A stretch of 64,000 bases of DNA, from NCBI GenBank assembly GCA_011037195.1, contig JAAEAF010003317.1, forward strand, positions 1-64,000, in the 5' to 3' direction. The notes under the pieces are model-generated. The model did no database searches. It worked only from the letters and a program-made list of their open reading frames with translations, and was not told the DNA's origin. The stretch is from Triatoma infestans. Lineage: Eukaryota > Arthropoda > Insecta > Hemiptera > Reduviidae. This document shows positions 35,666-45,957 of the stretch, in pieces. The position numbers and the translations under genes were made by a program. The number at the start of each line of letters is the position of its first letter. Positions within the stretch are counted from its first letter, which is position 1.

Positions 35666-36584
35666 TTTAAATAGACCCTAAAATATTCCGTTTTTCCTAC
35701 ACTGCCTATTCATTAGATATAATGATAAATCTCTGTGAGTAAGATATAATGATAAAACCCTGTGAGTATATTATAATCTAAAAACATAATTATTTAAAAG
35801 TCTAATGTACGATATTATTATCAATAATATTTTAAAATGATCCACATATTCAATTGAATGATAAAAGTGTTTAAAAGAATCTCCACAAAATTTTTATGTT
35901 ACATAATTATTACTTTTCAAGTTTCACTCTTTCTCTTAGGTTTTTATTTTCTTTTATACTTTATGTTTATGCTCTCTCACTCTCTTTATCTAAAGCTTCA
36001 GAAATTTGAATAAACATGAAATATCTCTTTCTGTTACCACGGTTTCTTTTGAATGAAAGTAAAATATTGTAAAGTTTCCACAAATAAAACTTTTCAGCCT
36101 GTAATCAATTACCATTAATGAATGTACAGTTTCCTATCTTTTAAGAGAAGAACTATATTACACGTTTGTAATTTCTGAATTTTTAAACACTGCCTCTTCT
36201 CTTTATCAGGTCCAATTTAGAAAATTCTTCTTCACAAAATTGTTGCAGGGTAACAGGTTATTCTTGCAAGATTTGAAGCAATATTATATCCTGAGGAAAT
36301 CAGAAATATAATTCTCTTCTATTTCCTCTAGTTCTACGGAACGTGTGAGGTGTCATGGACAAAGGTTGACAGCATACATGTTTTAATACGTTTTGCTCAT
36401 ATATTAAATAGTTTTGCTCATATATTCCAAGGCCAAGACCGGGAATCGAATCCAGCATTACAATACACCTTAGAACACAACTTAGCAAAAAAATAAAAAG
36501 TGTTTTGTTTAGCCTTTGTTAACCAAACAAGCAAAAAATTTGTTGGCTGGATCCAACGAAATAATATTTTTATCTTAAAAAATT
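35666..36584. other. Unassigned
   Basis: AT-rich, no gene recognised. It lies between the two inverted family fragments. Confidence 0.4.
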
Positions 36585-36590
36585 GTATCC

Positions 36591-36624
36591 GACGTTTTCG
36601 GACATCTTTGGTGTCCTTCCTCAG
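36591..36624 (-). ncRNA. Hammerhead-like motif F (minus)
   Basis: Minus strand: CUGAGGA, one extra A, GGACACC-AAA-GAUGUCC (stem II with one C.A mismatch), then GAAAAC and GUC. The ACGU stretch is self-complementary. One extra A is present after GAAA. No clear stem I is visible. This core plus the text around it is the kind reported at ends of Penelope-like elements. Confidence 0.5.
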
Positions 36625-36655
36625 AAAGTGTTAAGGAAGAATAGAGAGTTGAATG

Positions 36656-36689
36656 TTGAGGAAGGATACTAAAAGTGTCCGAAACACTG
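36656..36689 (+). ncRNA. Hammerhead-like motif F' (plus), facing away from F
   Basis: UUGAGGA (first C replaced by U), one extra A, GGAUACU-AAA-AGUGUCC (seven-pair stem II including one G.U), GAAAC, ACUG. Relative to F, the last pair changes from C-G to U-A, which keeps the stem. The two motifs are about 31 bases apart and point outwards. Confidence 0.5.
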
Positions 36690-36699
36690 AATAAAGTAA

Positions 36700-37350
36700 A
36701 ACGATGTCTGTACGTATGTGTATGTTTATGTGTATGTATTTATGTATGTATGTAGTGTCTGGTGTATGTATGTATATGTTGTCTGTGTTAACAGCATAAC
36801 TCAAAAACAAAAACAAAATCCCCAGAAAGTTCATACTTAATATTACGTTTAGGTATCACGTATCACAACACCATGGGATCCGACAGTTAATCTGCCAAAA
36901 ATTCCTCAATCGAAGTACCACTTTACTGAATGAGTTTGAGCACATTTCGTTTGCAATTTTCTCAAAAATGGTTGCAAAACAATTTGGTTTAAACATGTAA
37001 CAGTACACATATTAAGAACTACTACAATTTTTATTTGAAACATTTCTCTGGAAATGTTTTAAAGGTAGATTTTTTTGGTGGAAAAGGGTGAGGGAGATGA
37101 TGTTTTTCTCTCTAAAGTGCTATTTTAATTTTATTATACAATTCTATCATCTAAATAATATTAATTCAAAGTCGAAATTTCGAGTTTGAAGAAAATCGAT
37201 TGATCGAAAATGCAACTTTACTGAATGGATTTTTCAGATTTTTTTTGGCGATTTCTTTGAAAATAACTCCAATCGATTTTCTTTAAACATGGAATATTAA
37301 CGGCACATATAAAATGCTATAACTTTTATTTGCAACATTTTTTTCAGGAG
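36700..37350 (-). repeat. ACTTTCTCTTAC family, right half (inverted-pair member 2)
   Basis: Reverse orientation of the 35.2 kb fragment: AACAGCATAACTCAAAAACA, ATCACGTATCACAACACCAT, GGGATCCGACAGTTAATCTG and TTGAAACATTTCTCTGG. A second module follows with TGCTATTTTAATTTTATTAT and CGATTGATCGAAAATGCAAC. Confidence 0.7.
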
Positions 37351-38199
37351 TCCTCCGAATGCAGACGCGCTGCTACAACCGCGCGCGGTTTCAGTCGTCA
37401 CATTCTAATTGTACCTTAGGTGTGGTTCAACTATAAACTATTACTTGGAAAATCCCCACCAACAATACTTTTATATGTAATATTAAGGCCAAGTTGTAAT
37501 AATTGTAATAAACGTAAGCCATGGTGATATTCTACATCAGAATTTTTTGTTTTTAAAAATGTGATAATGTAAGTAAACATCCTGGGCATGTATTTATAAA
37601 TTATTCAACAAAAAAAATAATAAAATGTTAAAATGAATAATAAAAAGTTACCCAGATCCAGTGTATGAGCAGATATATTTGCAGAAATCAATTACCTGAA
37701 ACAAGTTATAAATATTTATTGAAATATTTTATTATTAAACAATATAATATATATCATATAATTAAAAGAAATTAATAAATATTTAATGCAATTTTATTAA
37801 TATTATTAAAAATTAATTGAAAAAAAAAAAAACAAAACAAAAAACCAGTTTTTTAATATATTTCACGTTCCAATATTGAATTCTGGAAATACAATAAAAA
37901 ACAATTTATATAAAACAAAGAGATATCTGTAAATTTCAATTAGCAAAGTGAATCAGAAATTGCAGTTCACGCTAATTCTTTTCCCTTTAACAACGTAACG
38001 GTCCATCACACCTAATTTATCTGTTATAAACATCAATCATTTTACTTTGATTAACTAATTATTCATTGTTTGTGTGTGTTTTCCTTTAATTTCTGTCAAT
38101 ATTCAGTTGTTGATGGAATACGAAATAAATTTCTGTAAACAAAATGGAATTTATTTGAGATTGTATACGTCATAGCTTATTTCATTAGTTTCTTGATTT
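37351..38199. other. AT-rich sequence, nothing recognised
   Basis: A small GC-rich patch at 37358-37400 precedes AT-rich text with poly-A (37823-37834). No gene seen. Confidence 0.45.
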
Positions 38200-38233
38200 T
38201 GAACAAAGTTTTCGGATATTTATCCATCTTCAG
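38200..38233 (-). ncRNA. Hammerhead-like motif E (minus)
   Basis: Minus strand: CUGAAGA, one extra U, GGAU-AAAU-AUCC (four-pair stem II), GAAAAC, UUUGUUC. As in motif F, one extra A follows GAAA. AC and GU could form a short stem III. No stem I was found. Confidence 0.45.
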
Positions 38234-38430
38234 AGTTTAATGTTACTCTACTTTTCTAAGTTGACTTACACTTATTGAGGTCTTATTAAATAGCATTTCT
38301 GATTAAATGATTTTCTTTAAATTTGGAATCTTAACGAAGCATCTAATTATAGTTTATTATTATTATTATTATATAGGTGGTTAGAACCAGTGGTAGTTAG
38401 ATCCTTTATCCGAAACATTAACGTTCTAGT

Positions 38431-39222
38431 TCTATAAACAGCGCTCGCGTACGCGACCCCTTGAGGTCCGAGTAAGGAGTTATTGACTGCGGAGGGAATA
38501 GAATTTGGGCCGGTGGTAGGTTGGAGCTTTGGATCTTCTCCTCCCTGGTCATTACCCTCTGCAAGCGTCCGCATGTACCTGGCAATACATAAAAAAGAAG
38601 AAACACCTCCCGTCGTCTATAGACAAAAATTACTAGAAATTTTAAATATTTACTTGACTTCCGACCTATCTTTACAGACGGGTCGAAGATAGGCGACAGC
38701 GTGGGTAGTGCTGTGTACACGGAGGGAATCACCCTTAGTTGGGCACTCCCGCATTATGCAACCGTGTACACGGCGGAAATGTTCGCTATATGCCAGGCCA
38801 TAGAATTAATTAAGAAAAACAATTATAAAAAAGCGCTAATATTGACGGCCTCACTAAGTGCATTAATGGCTCTCCGGGATCAATTCTCGACAGACCCAAT
38901 GGTCTTAGATATTTACAGCTTACTGCTGCAGTTAAGCGCACGTGGTCAAGGGGTGACGTTCACCTGGGTGCCGGGCCACATTGGCGTATCTGGTAATGAA
39001 CGGGCGGACAAGGCAGCCAAGCGAGCTGCCTCTACACAAATGGATGGAATCACCCCCGTTCGTCCCACTGATCTAGTTGCTAGGCAAGGCATTGATTTGG
39101 ATGCCACAAAGGTAGAATATGCGCCATCCCGGCTCGTGCGGACCGACTCGAGAATGGAAACTAGCAGTTGATGCGCCCAATGACCTCAGCAGTTGATGCG
39201 CCCAAAAAAAAAAAAAAAAAAA
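38431..39222 (+). pseudogene. I/Jockey-group RNase H retroelement insertion, truncated at both ends
   Basis: RNase H is nearly complete: FTDGSKIGDSVGSAVYTEG (about 38671), YTAEMFAICQAIELIKK (38766), ILTASLSALMALRDQF (38838) and FTWVPGHIGVSGNERADKAA (38959). The family block is (I/L)fTDSLSAL, so the third catalytic Asp is replaced by Ala here. After about 39170 the unit AGCAGTTGATGCGCCCAA occurs twice (39164-39181 and 39188-39205) and runs into an A tract to about 39223. A 14-bp direct repeat with one mismatch, ATTAAC(G/A)TTCTAGT, flanks the copy (38417-38430 and 39223-39236). The RT and the cysteine-rich tail are missing, so the insertion is dead. Confidence 0.75.
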
Positions 39223-39236
39223 ATTAACATTCTAGT

Positions 39237-39995
39237 CCCCTCAAACCCCCTCCCAACAAAAATCAATTTTCTTCAAAAAACAAAAATAAAGAAATGTAAA
39301 TAAAAGTGATAGGCACTTTTATGCGTCATGATTTTTAAAGAAAAGGCTGGAAAGCCCATTTTCGAAAAAATGAAAAGAAGAAGCAAAAAAAGTAAAGTCA
39401 CAAATTCCAAGTATAAAAGAAATCATTATAGCCGTTTTCGAGAAAATTCCTATTCTATAAAGGTCGTACTTCCGGTTAATCGATTTTCTTGAAATTTGAA
39501 ATTCTATCAATGCATTCAATGCATGTATTAATATTATGTAGATGGTAAAACCATATATTTTTACTGAAATTGTTCTTAAGAGGAAAGCATAACGCTACTG
39601 TTCCCTCTCAGAAACAACAAAAAATTCAATTTTCCCGGGAAAATGGTTCAAAATAAAAGTGATAGGCATTTGTGTTTGTAGATAATATAAGAATTTAAAA
39701 GAAATTCGTTGAAGTTGTTTTCGAGAAAATTAATGAAAAACTGAAAAAAAAAAAAAAACAATCAGTAAAAAGGCGCTCTTCCGGTTGATAGATTTTTGCT
39801 AGAAATCTTCGTGTCTGTTACGGTGCCGCCGCCTCTAAACGGAATACCAGGTTTGGGCTTCCTGCATCTATTGGTTGTTGGGATATTTTGTTTTCACACA
39901 GACATACATACAGACCATTCGCTAAAAATTCATTTCTTCTCGTAAACTTGATTTAAAAAATTTGACACATCCTCTTACTAGGGAGGAGTAAGATA
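39237..39995 (+). repeat. ACTTTCTCTTAC family, short-subfamily copy
   Basis: Two TCTTCCGGTTGAT/GTACTTCCGGTTAATCG sites (39466 and 39776), ATTCAATTTTCCCGGGAAAA, AAAGTGATAGGCAT, GATATTTTGTTTTCACACAG and CATTCGCTAAAAATTC. The right end is TCTTACTAGGGAGGAGTAAG. The retroelement at 38.4 kb inserted next to its left side. Confidence 0.65.
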
Positions 39996-40929
39996 ATGTA
40001 AAAAAATGATAATTACATCTGGCAAACTTTTATATAAGAAAAGAGATAACTTGTAGTAGTGGAGCCTCCTAATATATTGAAAAGAGAGATTAAGAGGCTC
40101 GACGTGCTCTTATTATTTATGGAAACTGAAATAAAATACAATAAATTTGGGAAAATAAGAAAATAAACAAATAAGAAAAAATATAAAAAAAGAAAAAAGA
40201 AAACACTAGTGAACGAAAAAGTGTTGTCTAGAAAACATAATAGATTGCACTCTAGTCTCTCACTCCCTCTTTTTCCCTCCTAGATACAAACAAATATCTC
40301 GTATGTACCAGTTAAATTGTGTACTACTATAAATTTTTGCAGAGTATTTTCAAAAAGAATAGAGTCCGTCTATGTATTGGTGGTTCCCCATTAGACATTA
40401 GGTTTGTTTTCAAATTCTATACGAAACAAGTTTGTGCCTTTTTATATATAAAATATTTTTTTTCTCATTTAATTTTTATTTTTATTTGGTGTGCTCTAAA
40501 CAACCATAGTTGTAAATTTTTCACAGTGTAAGTTTTGGCTTAGAGCCAGTATAAAAGAAACATTACAAAAACTACTCTTCTATTATGGGTACAATGAACT
40601 TAGTTTACCAGTTTTGTTATTCACCAGGTTTTTGAGGCGTTATTTACAAATTGAAAATTAAATAACTATATTTTAGCTTTTGCATTTTTATTTTATTCTT
40701 TTTTTGTAAATAATATAAAAAAAAAGAAGATATTTTGAATTTTTTTGAGGGGAGTGGAACGACGATTCATCAAGGATGCTAATCTACGTGAAAAACAAAA
40801 TCCTAAATTCATTAACACTCTTGCGAACTATGACAACGTTGCTGACAGATTTCCGGGATATTGTAGTCTCAGGCGACAACCTGGTCCAAGCGACCGCTAT
40901 AATTCAGAGAAGATTCAGAAATTTAGATA
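39996..40929. other. Unassigned
   Basis: AT-rich to 40740, then a frame of 94 residues (40745-41029) whose first part (GVERRFIKDANLREKQ, SLRRQPGPSDRYNS) I do not recognise. Its end runs into the retroelement remnant that follows. Confidence 0.35.
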
Positions 40930-41440
40930 TAAAGTAGGATTGAAGGAAGTTTTCTTTTCTCTAGTAGCGTGGTGCAGGCAAACAAATGTTATTTTGGGAT
41001 TGGCCGGTACATTGAGCAAACTTGTTTAATGGAGTACTAAAGTTACTCTCGAAAAGAGGCTCATTCTGCTTGTTCTCGCATATAGTTCAGAACCCTGGTT
41101 GATCACTAAAAAGGATGCGGTATACCTTTGAGAGTAAGATCGTCCAACGGATATTAGAGAGGGGGAGACGGAAAAATGCGGCCTAACATTGTTAAAGTAA
41201 TCAGGCTTGGTAGACTTCATTGGGGGGGGGGGGGAATGTGCCAAGAAAAAACATGACGAAGTGCCCAAAGATATTAGAAGAAATGTATATAGAATTAAAA
41301 GAGTAGACGACCCAAAATGCGATGGGCGGATGAAGGGAAAGAGGATGGTAGGTGCATGCTGAATGTCCAAAAGTGAAGGTTTGTCACATAAACAGGGAGA
41401 GCTGGCGGAAGCGGATCAAGGAGTTCAAGACCCATTAATG
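40930..41440 (+). pseudogene. RT C-terminal remnant of a non-LTR retrotransposon
   Basis: In changing frames: TLEKRLILLVLAYSSEPWLI (about 41045), which fits the block before the thumb (kl.l.....lYgsEtW.l). Then RRPKMRWADEG (from about 41304) and HINRESWRKRIKEF (about 41388) fit the terminal gRPkmRWaDev...NR..WR..i pattern. A run of 12 G at 41221-41232 and several stops show decay. The similarity is short, so the subfamily cannot be named. Confidence 0.5.
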
Positions 41441-41509
41441 GTTGTGACGCCGAAAAAGAAAGAATTTCTGAAAGAAACTGACATGAGACGGGAATGCTTC
41501 AGAGAATTC

Positions 41510-41760
41510 TGAAAATTGAGTTTTTCACGAGTTACGATATATATAAATTAAAAGAATCGGCACCCTTTTCAAGAAATATCGCGAAAAAAAAAACAAACCA
41601 TTCAGTAAAGCCGCACTACCGATTGATTGTTTTTGCCGGAAACCTTCATAAGAGATGCAGTGGTATCTAAAGGGAATACAAAGTTGAGCGTTCTGCGATT
41701 TGTCTTTATTTAGATATTTTGCTTACACACTCACACACCACACACACACATACACACTAA
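41510..41760 (+). repeat. ACTTTCTCTTAC family, cut by mariner
   Basis: TTTTCAAGAAATATCGCGAA, GCCGCACTACCGATTGATTG, TAAAGGGAATACAAAGTTGA and a (CA)n spacer at 41728-41757. The right terminal module does not follow. The mariner copy begins shortly after. Confidence 0.6.
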
Positions 41761-41780
41761 ACTCGGGGCTCAGGGATCAA

Positions 41781-43010
41781 CGCCTGTGCTATTGGCTGAC
41801 GCTGCTACGCTAAGAAGAATGCAGGCCGCGTTGTTTTAGCTTGAAGCCTTCTCTTTCGAATGCAGTACCTCTCGCTTCTGTAAACAAATCCGTGTAGCCG
41901 TAGCCTTCGTTCGCATTAGAGTTGTTTTTTGTTTCGCCGGAAAAATGGTAAATGTTACAATACAGCAACGAATTGTTGTGAAATTTCACGTGAAACTTGG
42001 AAAAACCGCTACTGAAAATTATAATTTATTGAAAGAAGTGTATGGCCATGAATGCGTATCGCGTGCCGAGAAGACATTGAAGATGATTCACGCCCGGGTC
42101 GCCCTTCCACGTCAAAAACGGATGACAATATCGAAACAATCGGTAATCTGGTTCGATCTGACCGTCGGTTAAGTATTCGTCCGATTGCTAAAACTGTAGG
42201 AATTGACAAAGAATGTGTACGGCATATTTTACATAACACTTTTAACGTGTGTGCCAAAATGGTGCCTAAAATTCTCACGTTTGAACAACAGAGAATGCAA
42301 AAATTTTGTACTGACACTTAAAATGGCTTTGAAAATGACCCAAACTTATTGGAAAGGAAAATAATATGTGACGAATCGTGGTTTTTAACGGAAACGAAGC
42401 GCTAATCCATGCCCTGGAAGAGCCCAACTTCACCGAGAGCCAAAAAAGCTCGAATGAGCAAATCAAAATTCAAAACAATGATGATTGTTTTTTTTCGATA
42501 TTCATGGGATTGTTTACCTTCACTGGGTTCCTGAAGGTTAAACTATTAATCAATATTACTACCTTCACGTTCTTGCTGAACTCCGTGGAAGAATAAGGAA
42601 AAAACGACCCGAATTGTGGAAAGACAAGTCATGGGTTCTCCTCCAAAAAAATGCGCCGGCTCATTCCTCATTGTCTGTCAAGAGGTTTCTAGCCAAGTGC
42701 AGCACCCCAGTGTTAGGCCATCCACCTTATTCGCCGGATCTTACACCGTGCGACTTCTATCTGTTTCCTAAGGTGAAATCTGCATTAAAAGGAACAAGAT
42801 TTGAGTCTGTTGAAGCTGTGAAAGAGACGCGTCCTGATGGAGCTCTCAGAAGAAGATTTCCATCACTGTTTCAAACAATGGAAGATTCGCATGGAGCGTT
42901 GTAGGGACAGAAGAGGGGTGTATATTGAAGATGATAATAAATAAATATGTATGAAATCAAAATAAAATGTTTTACAGCGTCAGTCTCGTTATTTAATAGC
43001 CACATCTCGT
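41781..43010 (+). pseudogene. mariner transposon with dead transposase
   Basis: The frame starting MVNVTIQQRIVVKFHVKLGK at 41945 and the frame-shifted DIEDDSRPGRPSTSKTDDN (42079), then RRLSIRPIAKTVGIDKE, are the DNA-binding half of a mariner transposase. CDESWFLT (about 42370) holds the first catalytic Asp. NAPAHSSLSVKRFLAK (about 42649) follows, but the block usually reads hqDNAPAH and here it is LLQKNAPAH, so the second Asp is Lys. PPYSPDLTPCDFYLFPK (about 42720) supplies the last Asp of the DD34D triad. Shifts and stops occur between. Ends: TGTGCTATT-GG-CTGACGCTG at 41785-41803 matches the reverse complement of CAGCGTCAGTCTCG...AATAGCCACA at 42975-43004, apart from a deletion on the 5' side. 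Confidence 0.85.
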
Positions 43011-43779
43011 ATGTATATCCGATTAAATCTAAACTTCGAATATCAGATCTGATCGCAATACGTGCTATTGTACCTAGTAGAATTACAATCAAAATCTACA
43101 AAAAAATTAAATCATTAAAAATTAATTATATCACCAGATACTAAATATAATGATTAATAAACAAGTTTAATAAGTATAAAACATGCACATGCGCAATATA
43201 ATAAATATGATAATTTATTCACATAACGTATAACATTGTCATTCTTGTTCAGTCATATGAGACTAGAATGCAAATGCATGTAGGTATATATATATTGCTG
43301 TTATGCAACATAAAATATGTTGTTTCTCTTCACATTGTTATGCTATTGATATAACAATCAGGTATTAAGTGTAATATTGCTTCATTATATCAATTTAAAC
43401 AAAGTTGATTCACGTTTTTCCACTTTATAGGGCAAGCAAATTATTCTGGCGATAAAAGTGATAACATTTTCTTCAAACTTGGATTATTTTTTTCCTCCCT
43501 TGCAGGAAATATAGTTTTGGTGGGCGTATATATTAATAACAACCATTGCAGGTAAAATTTCAAAAGATTATATTAATGTCCAAAGGATGCTCCAATAACA
43601 TTCAACAAACCAATAAACACCATATCTAACGCCAGAATCCCCCATAAACTCCATATTTTCCGGAAAAAGAAGTGATAGCCCTATTTCTGTGGTAATTAAC
43701 TATTTTTAGAGGGAAACATTCAAAAAGCAGAAACCCTCTGCAAAATTTGCACTTTCAATTTATCCTTCTTCTTCAAATT
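43011..43779. other. Unassigned
   Basis: AT-rich, no recognised gene. CAGGTAAAATTTCAAAAG and similar words near 43550-43700 are weakly reminiscent of the main repeat family. Confidence 0.4.
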
Positions 43780-43890
43780 TAGCCGTGCTGTCCTTAGATT
43801 TTCTCTTGTACTAGGATCCTCTATAGCTCCCTGCCCGGTGATGGGCAGAGTTGTATGTAACGAGAGAACATTGTCCGGAGGTAGGACCAA
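43780..43890 (+). repeat. SINE-body relative (copy 1)
   Basis: The minus strand carries AACTCTGCCCATCACCGGGC, AGCTATAGAGGATCCTAG and AATCTAAGGACAGCA. These align with ACTGCCCATCATCAGACAG...GAGCTCCTAGG...ATCTTAGGGGCAGCA on the plus strand at 57505-57560. The head with tRNA boxes is not clear in this copy. Confidence 0.45.
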
Positions 43891-43939
43891 ACATTCTATT
43901 AGAGTCAACATACGCAAAAGTCATATAATGATTGCAACT

Positions 43940-44385
43940 TTCCGCCTTAATCATTTTCAAAATCAATATTAGAAAAATATATCAAATAAAATTGACAGGC
44001 ATTTATGTGTGAGGACGATATACGAAGTTTAAAGAAAATCGTTGCAAACTTTTTTGAGAAAATCGCGAATAACTGAGGGGGGAGACCTTCGATAAAAAAT
44101 CGTAAAGACTTGCAAGGCGGTGATTTTTTTTTTCCTTAATGAGAATTGAATCGTCAATTCTCACAACAAAGGCGAGTACAATCAAGTTTGAGCTTAATTG
44201 CAATATTTCTACTTTGAGATATATTATTCTCATAGAATCACACTATACACACAACATATTATATTATATACCTAACTACAGAACACTATTCGCTAAAATA
44301 TTACATACATTTCCGGTGAAGACTTAATTATGGAAAGCTTGACATGATTGCAATATTTCCATTTTACAGCAGTAAACAGAAAGTA
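43940..44385 (+). repeat. ACTTTCTCTTAC family, short-subfamily copy
   Basis: AAATTGACAGGCATTTATGT, GATATACGAAGTTTAAAGAA, TTTTGAGAAAATCGCGAATA, AGAACACTATTCGCTAAAAT, CATTTCCGGTGAAGAC and a right end CAGCAGTAAACAGAAAGTAA. Confidence 0.6.
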
Positions 44386-45439
44386 AAAAGGAAAATTTCG
44401 AGTCGATATGAAACTGATCTCTATATTAGCATATTACTTGACATTAAGTATGAAATTTGAACTTCGTAATTTTGGCATTTTGAATTTATTGACAATGATT
44501 GAAATATCCCAATTAGTAGGTAATTAACATGCCGGTGGTGATAATCTGTATTGTAATTCGCTGATTGAATTTATATCAAATTACACTAAAGCATTTCATG
44601 TTTTATTACTTTAATTTCAATATAAAAAGCTGTAAATTAATATAAAATTAATTACAATTAATTAATTAATTAATCACTTTTCAAGTTTCGACAATTTTTG
44701 GATACGTGATAGTGATTTGGAAATGGCCAAATTGTTGTTATTGGTGGATGTAGTACTTTAGTATTGATTGTATACTACTAACCAATAGCTCTCCTATTAT
44801 CTCTAGTGAAGTGAAACTAATCTGATGACGAAATAATCATCTCTATTAGTTTGGGAACGCTTTAATTGTGACCATGGATTAGTAGCTAAATAATGCCATA
44901 CTAAATTGTGTATCTAAATTTACTTGTGAGTGCCTATGTAAGTAATTACTGCATATTATATGTTTATTATTTATAATCCAACTGTTTAAGTTTTCCCAGC
45001 ACCTTCTAGATTGAAATTCAAGCATCTGGAAGGTATATCCAAATTCAGTGTTATAAGAAACAATAGAAAACAGGAATCAAGCTGCCATTAAAAGCATGAG
45101 TTCTTTGGTAATCAGCTGGAAAATGGAATGGAAATACCTACAGACACTCAATGATATAGGCAAGAATGGTAGCCGTTTCTTGATGCCAGGCAGGAAAGGT
45201 AATGGAGTTGGCGATAATGTGGCAAAGAAAAACGTAGCCCTTCATTGGGCCGAAATTCTGTAGCGTAAGCTGTAGTCTTCTATAGAAGAGCCAAGAAAGG
45301 TGGAGGAATCCAAGAGATCATTGATGTGCACAAATCTCAATGAACTAGAGGCAGTTCTAATGTATTTCTAGAAATGATTTGAGGTATGTATCAAAGTGAG
45401 GAAAAATCAAACGCTAAAAACATTTTTACTCGTACATTA
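44386..45439. other. Unassigned
   Basis: AT-rich with a (TTAA)n patch at 44650-44673. No recognised gene. Confidence 0.4.
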
Positions 45440-45556
45440 AATACACTTTTGAGGATCCTCAAAGCATGCATTTTTCGGCGCACAACCGATTTCGAAAATT
45501 TGACACGATCGGCAATACTTCGCCTTACTAGTGAGTTGGAGAAAGAAAAAAAAAAA
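45440..45556 (+). repeat. ACTTTCTCTTAC family, right-end fragment
   Basis: GAGGATCCTCAAAGCATGCA, TTTTTCGGCGCACAACCGAT, TTGACACGATCGGCAATACT and TACTAGTGAGTTGGAGAAAG match the terminal module. Confidence 0.6.
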
Positions 45557-45659
45557 GCCGCGTTCACTCAGTTGAAAGTATGATATTGATAATATAATTT
45601 CTTTGTCCATTTTATGGTATATTAGTCTGATTGCCTTAATCTTGTTACATTATTGAACT

Positions 45660-45695
45660 CTGATGATGGCTTGAGTATAAGCCGAAACATTGGTC
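45660..45695 (+). ncRNA. Hammerhead-like motif D, Penelope-type context
   Basis: CUGAUGA (45660-45666), one extra U, GGCUU-GAGUAU-AAGCC (five-pair stem II), GAAAC (45684-45688), AUUG, GUC (45693-45695). AC and GU around the AUUG tetraloop make a two-pair stem III, with expected cleavage after the C at 45695. Stem I is not obvious. Hammerhead motifs of this minimal kind are known from the ends of Penelope-like retroelements. No Penelope protein sequence was found in the window. Confidence 0.55.
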
Positions 45696-45813
45696 TTGAG
45701 AAAAACTTGTTTGAATCGGAACGAAACTCGTCAAATGTCGAATCATGGAGTGACAAAATTCTATCTATAATATCTCTGAATTGGTATTCATATCGTCAGA
45801 CTTTAAAATTACA

Positions 45814-45957
45814 ATGAGATGTTTGTACGGCATGGCCAGAGAAGTTTTTAAAGAAAAAGAATTCTTTGTTGCTCTACGTTTCGGGTACCATTGGTGCCAG
45901 ACAAAGAATTCTTTTTCTTTAAAAACTCTTCTGTCCATTGTCGTACAAACATCTCAT
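45814..45957. repeat. Long hairpin, 56-bp arms
   Basis: ATGAGATGTTTGTACGG (from 45814) pairs with TCGTACAAACATCTCAT (to 45957). AAAGAAAAAGAATTCTTTGT pairs with ACAAAGAATTCTTTTTCTTT at 45901. There are a few mismatches or bulges in the middle and a 31-base loop at 45870-45900. The loop read on the minus strand contains CCCGAAACGTAG, a possible degraded partner of the hammerhead-like motif 120 bases upstream. Confidence 0.7.

Noticed and set aside
41026..41370. 114-residue minus-strand frame
   Set aside because: It is opposite the plus-strand RT remnant and includes a homopolymer of 12 C. No recognised domain.
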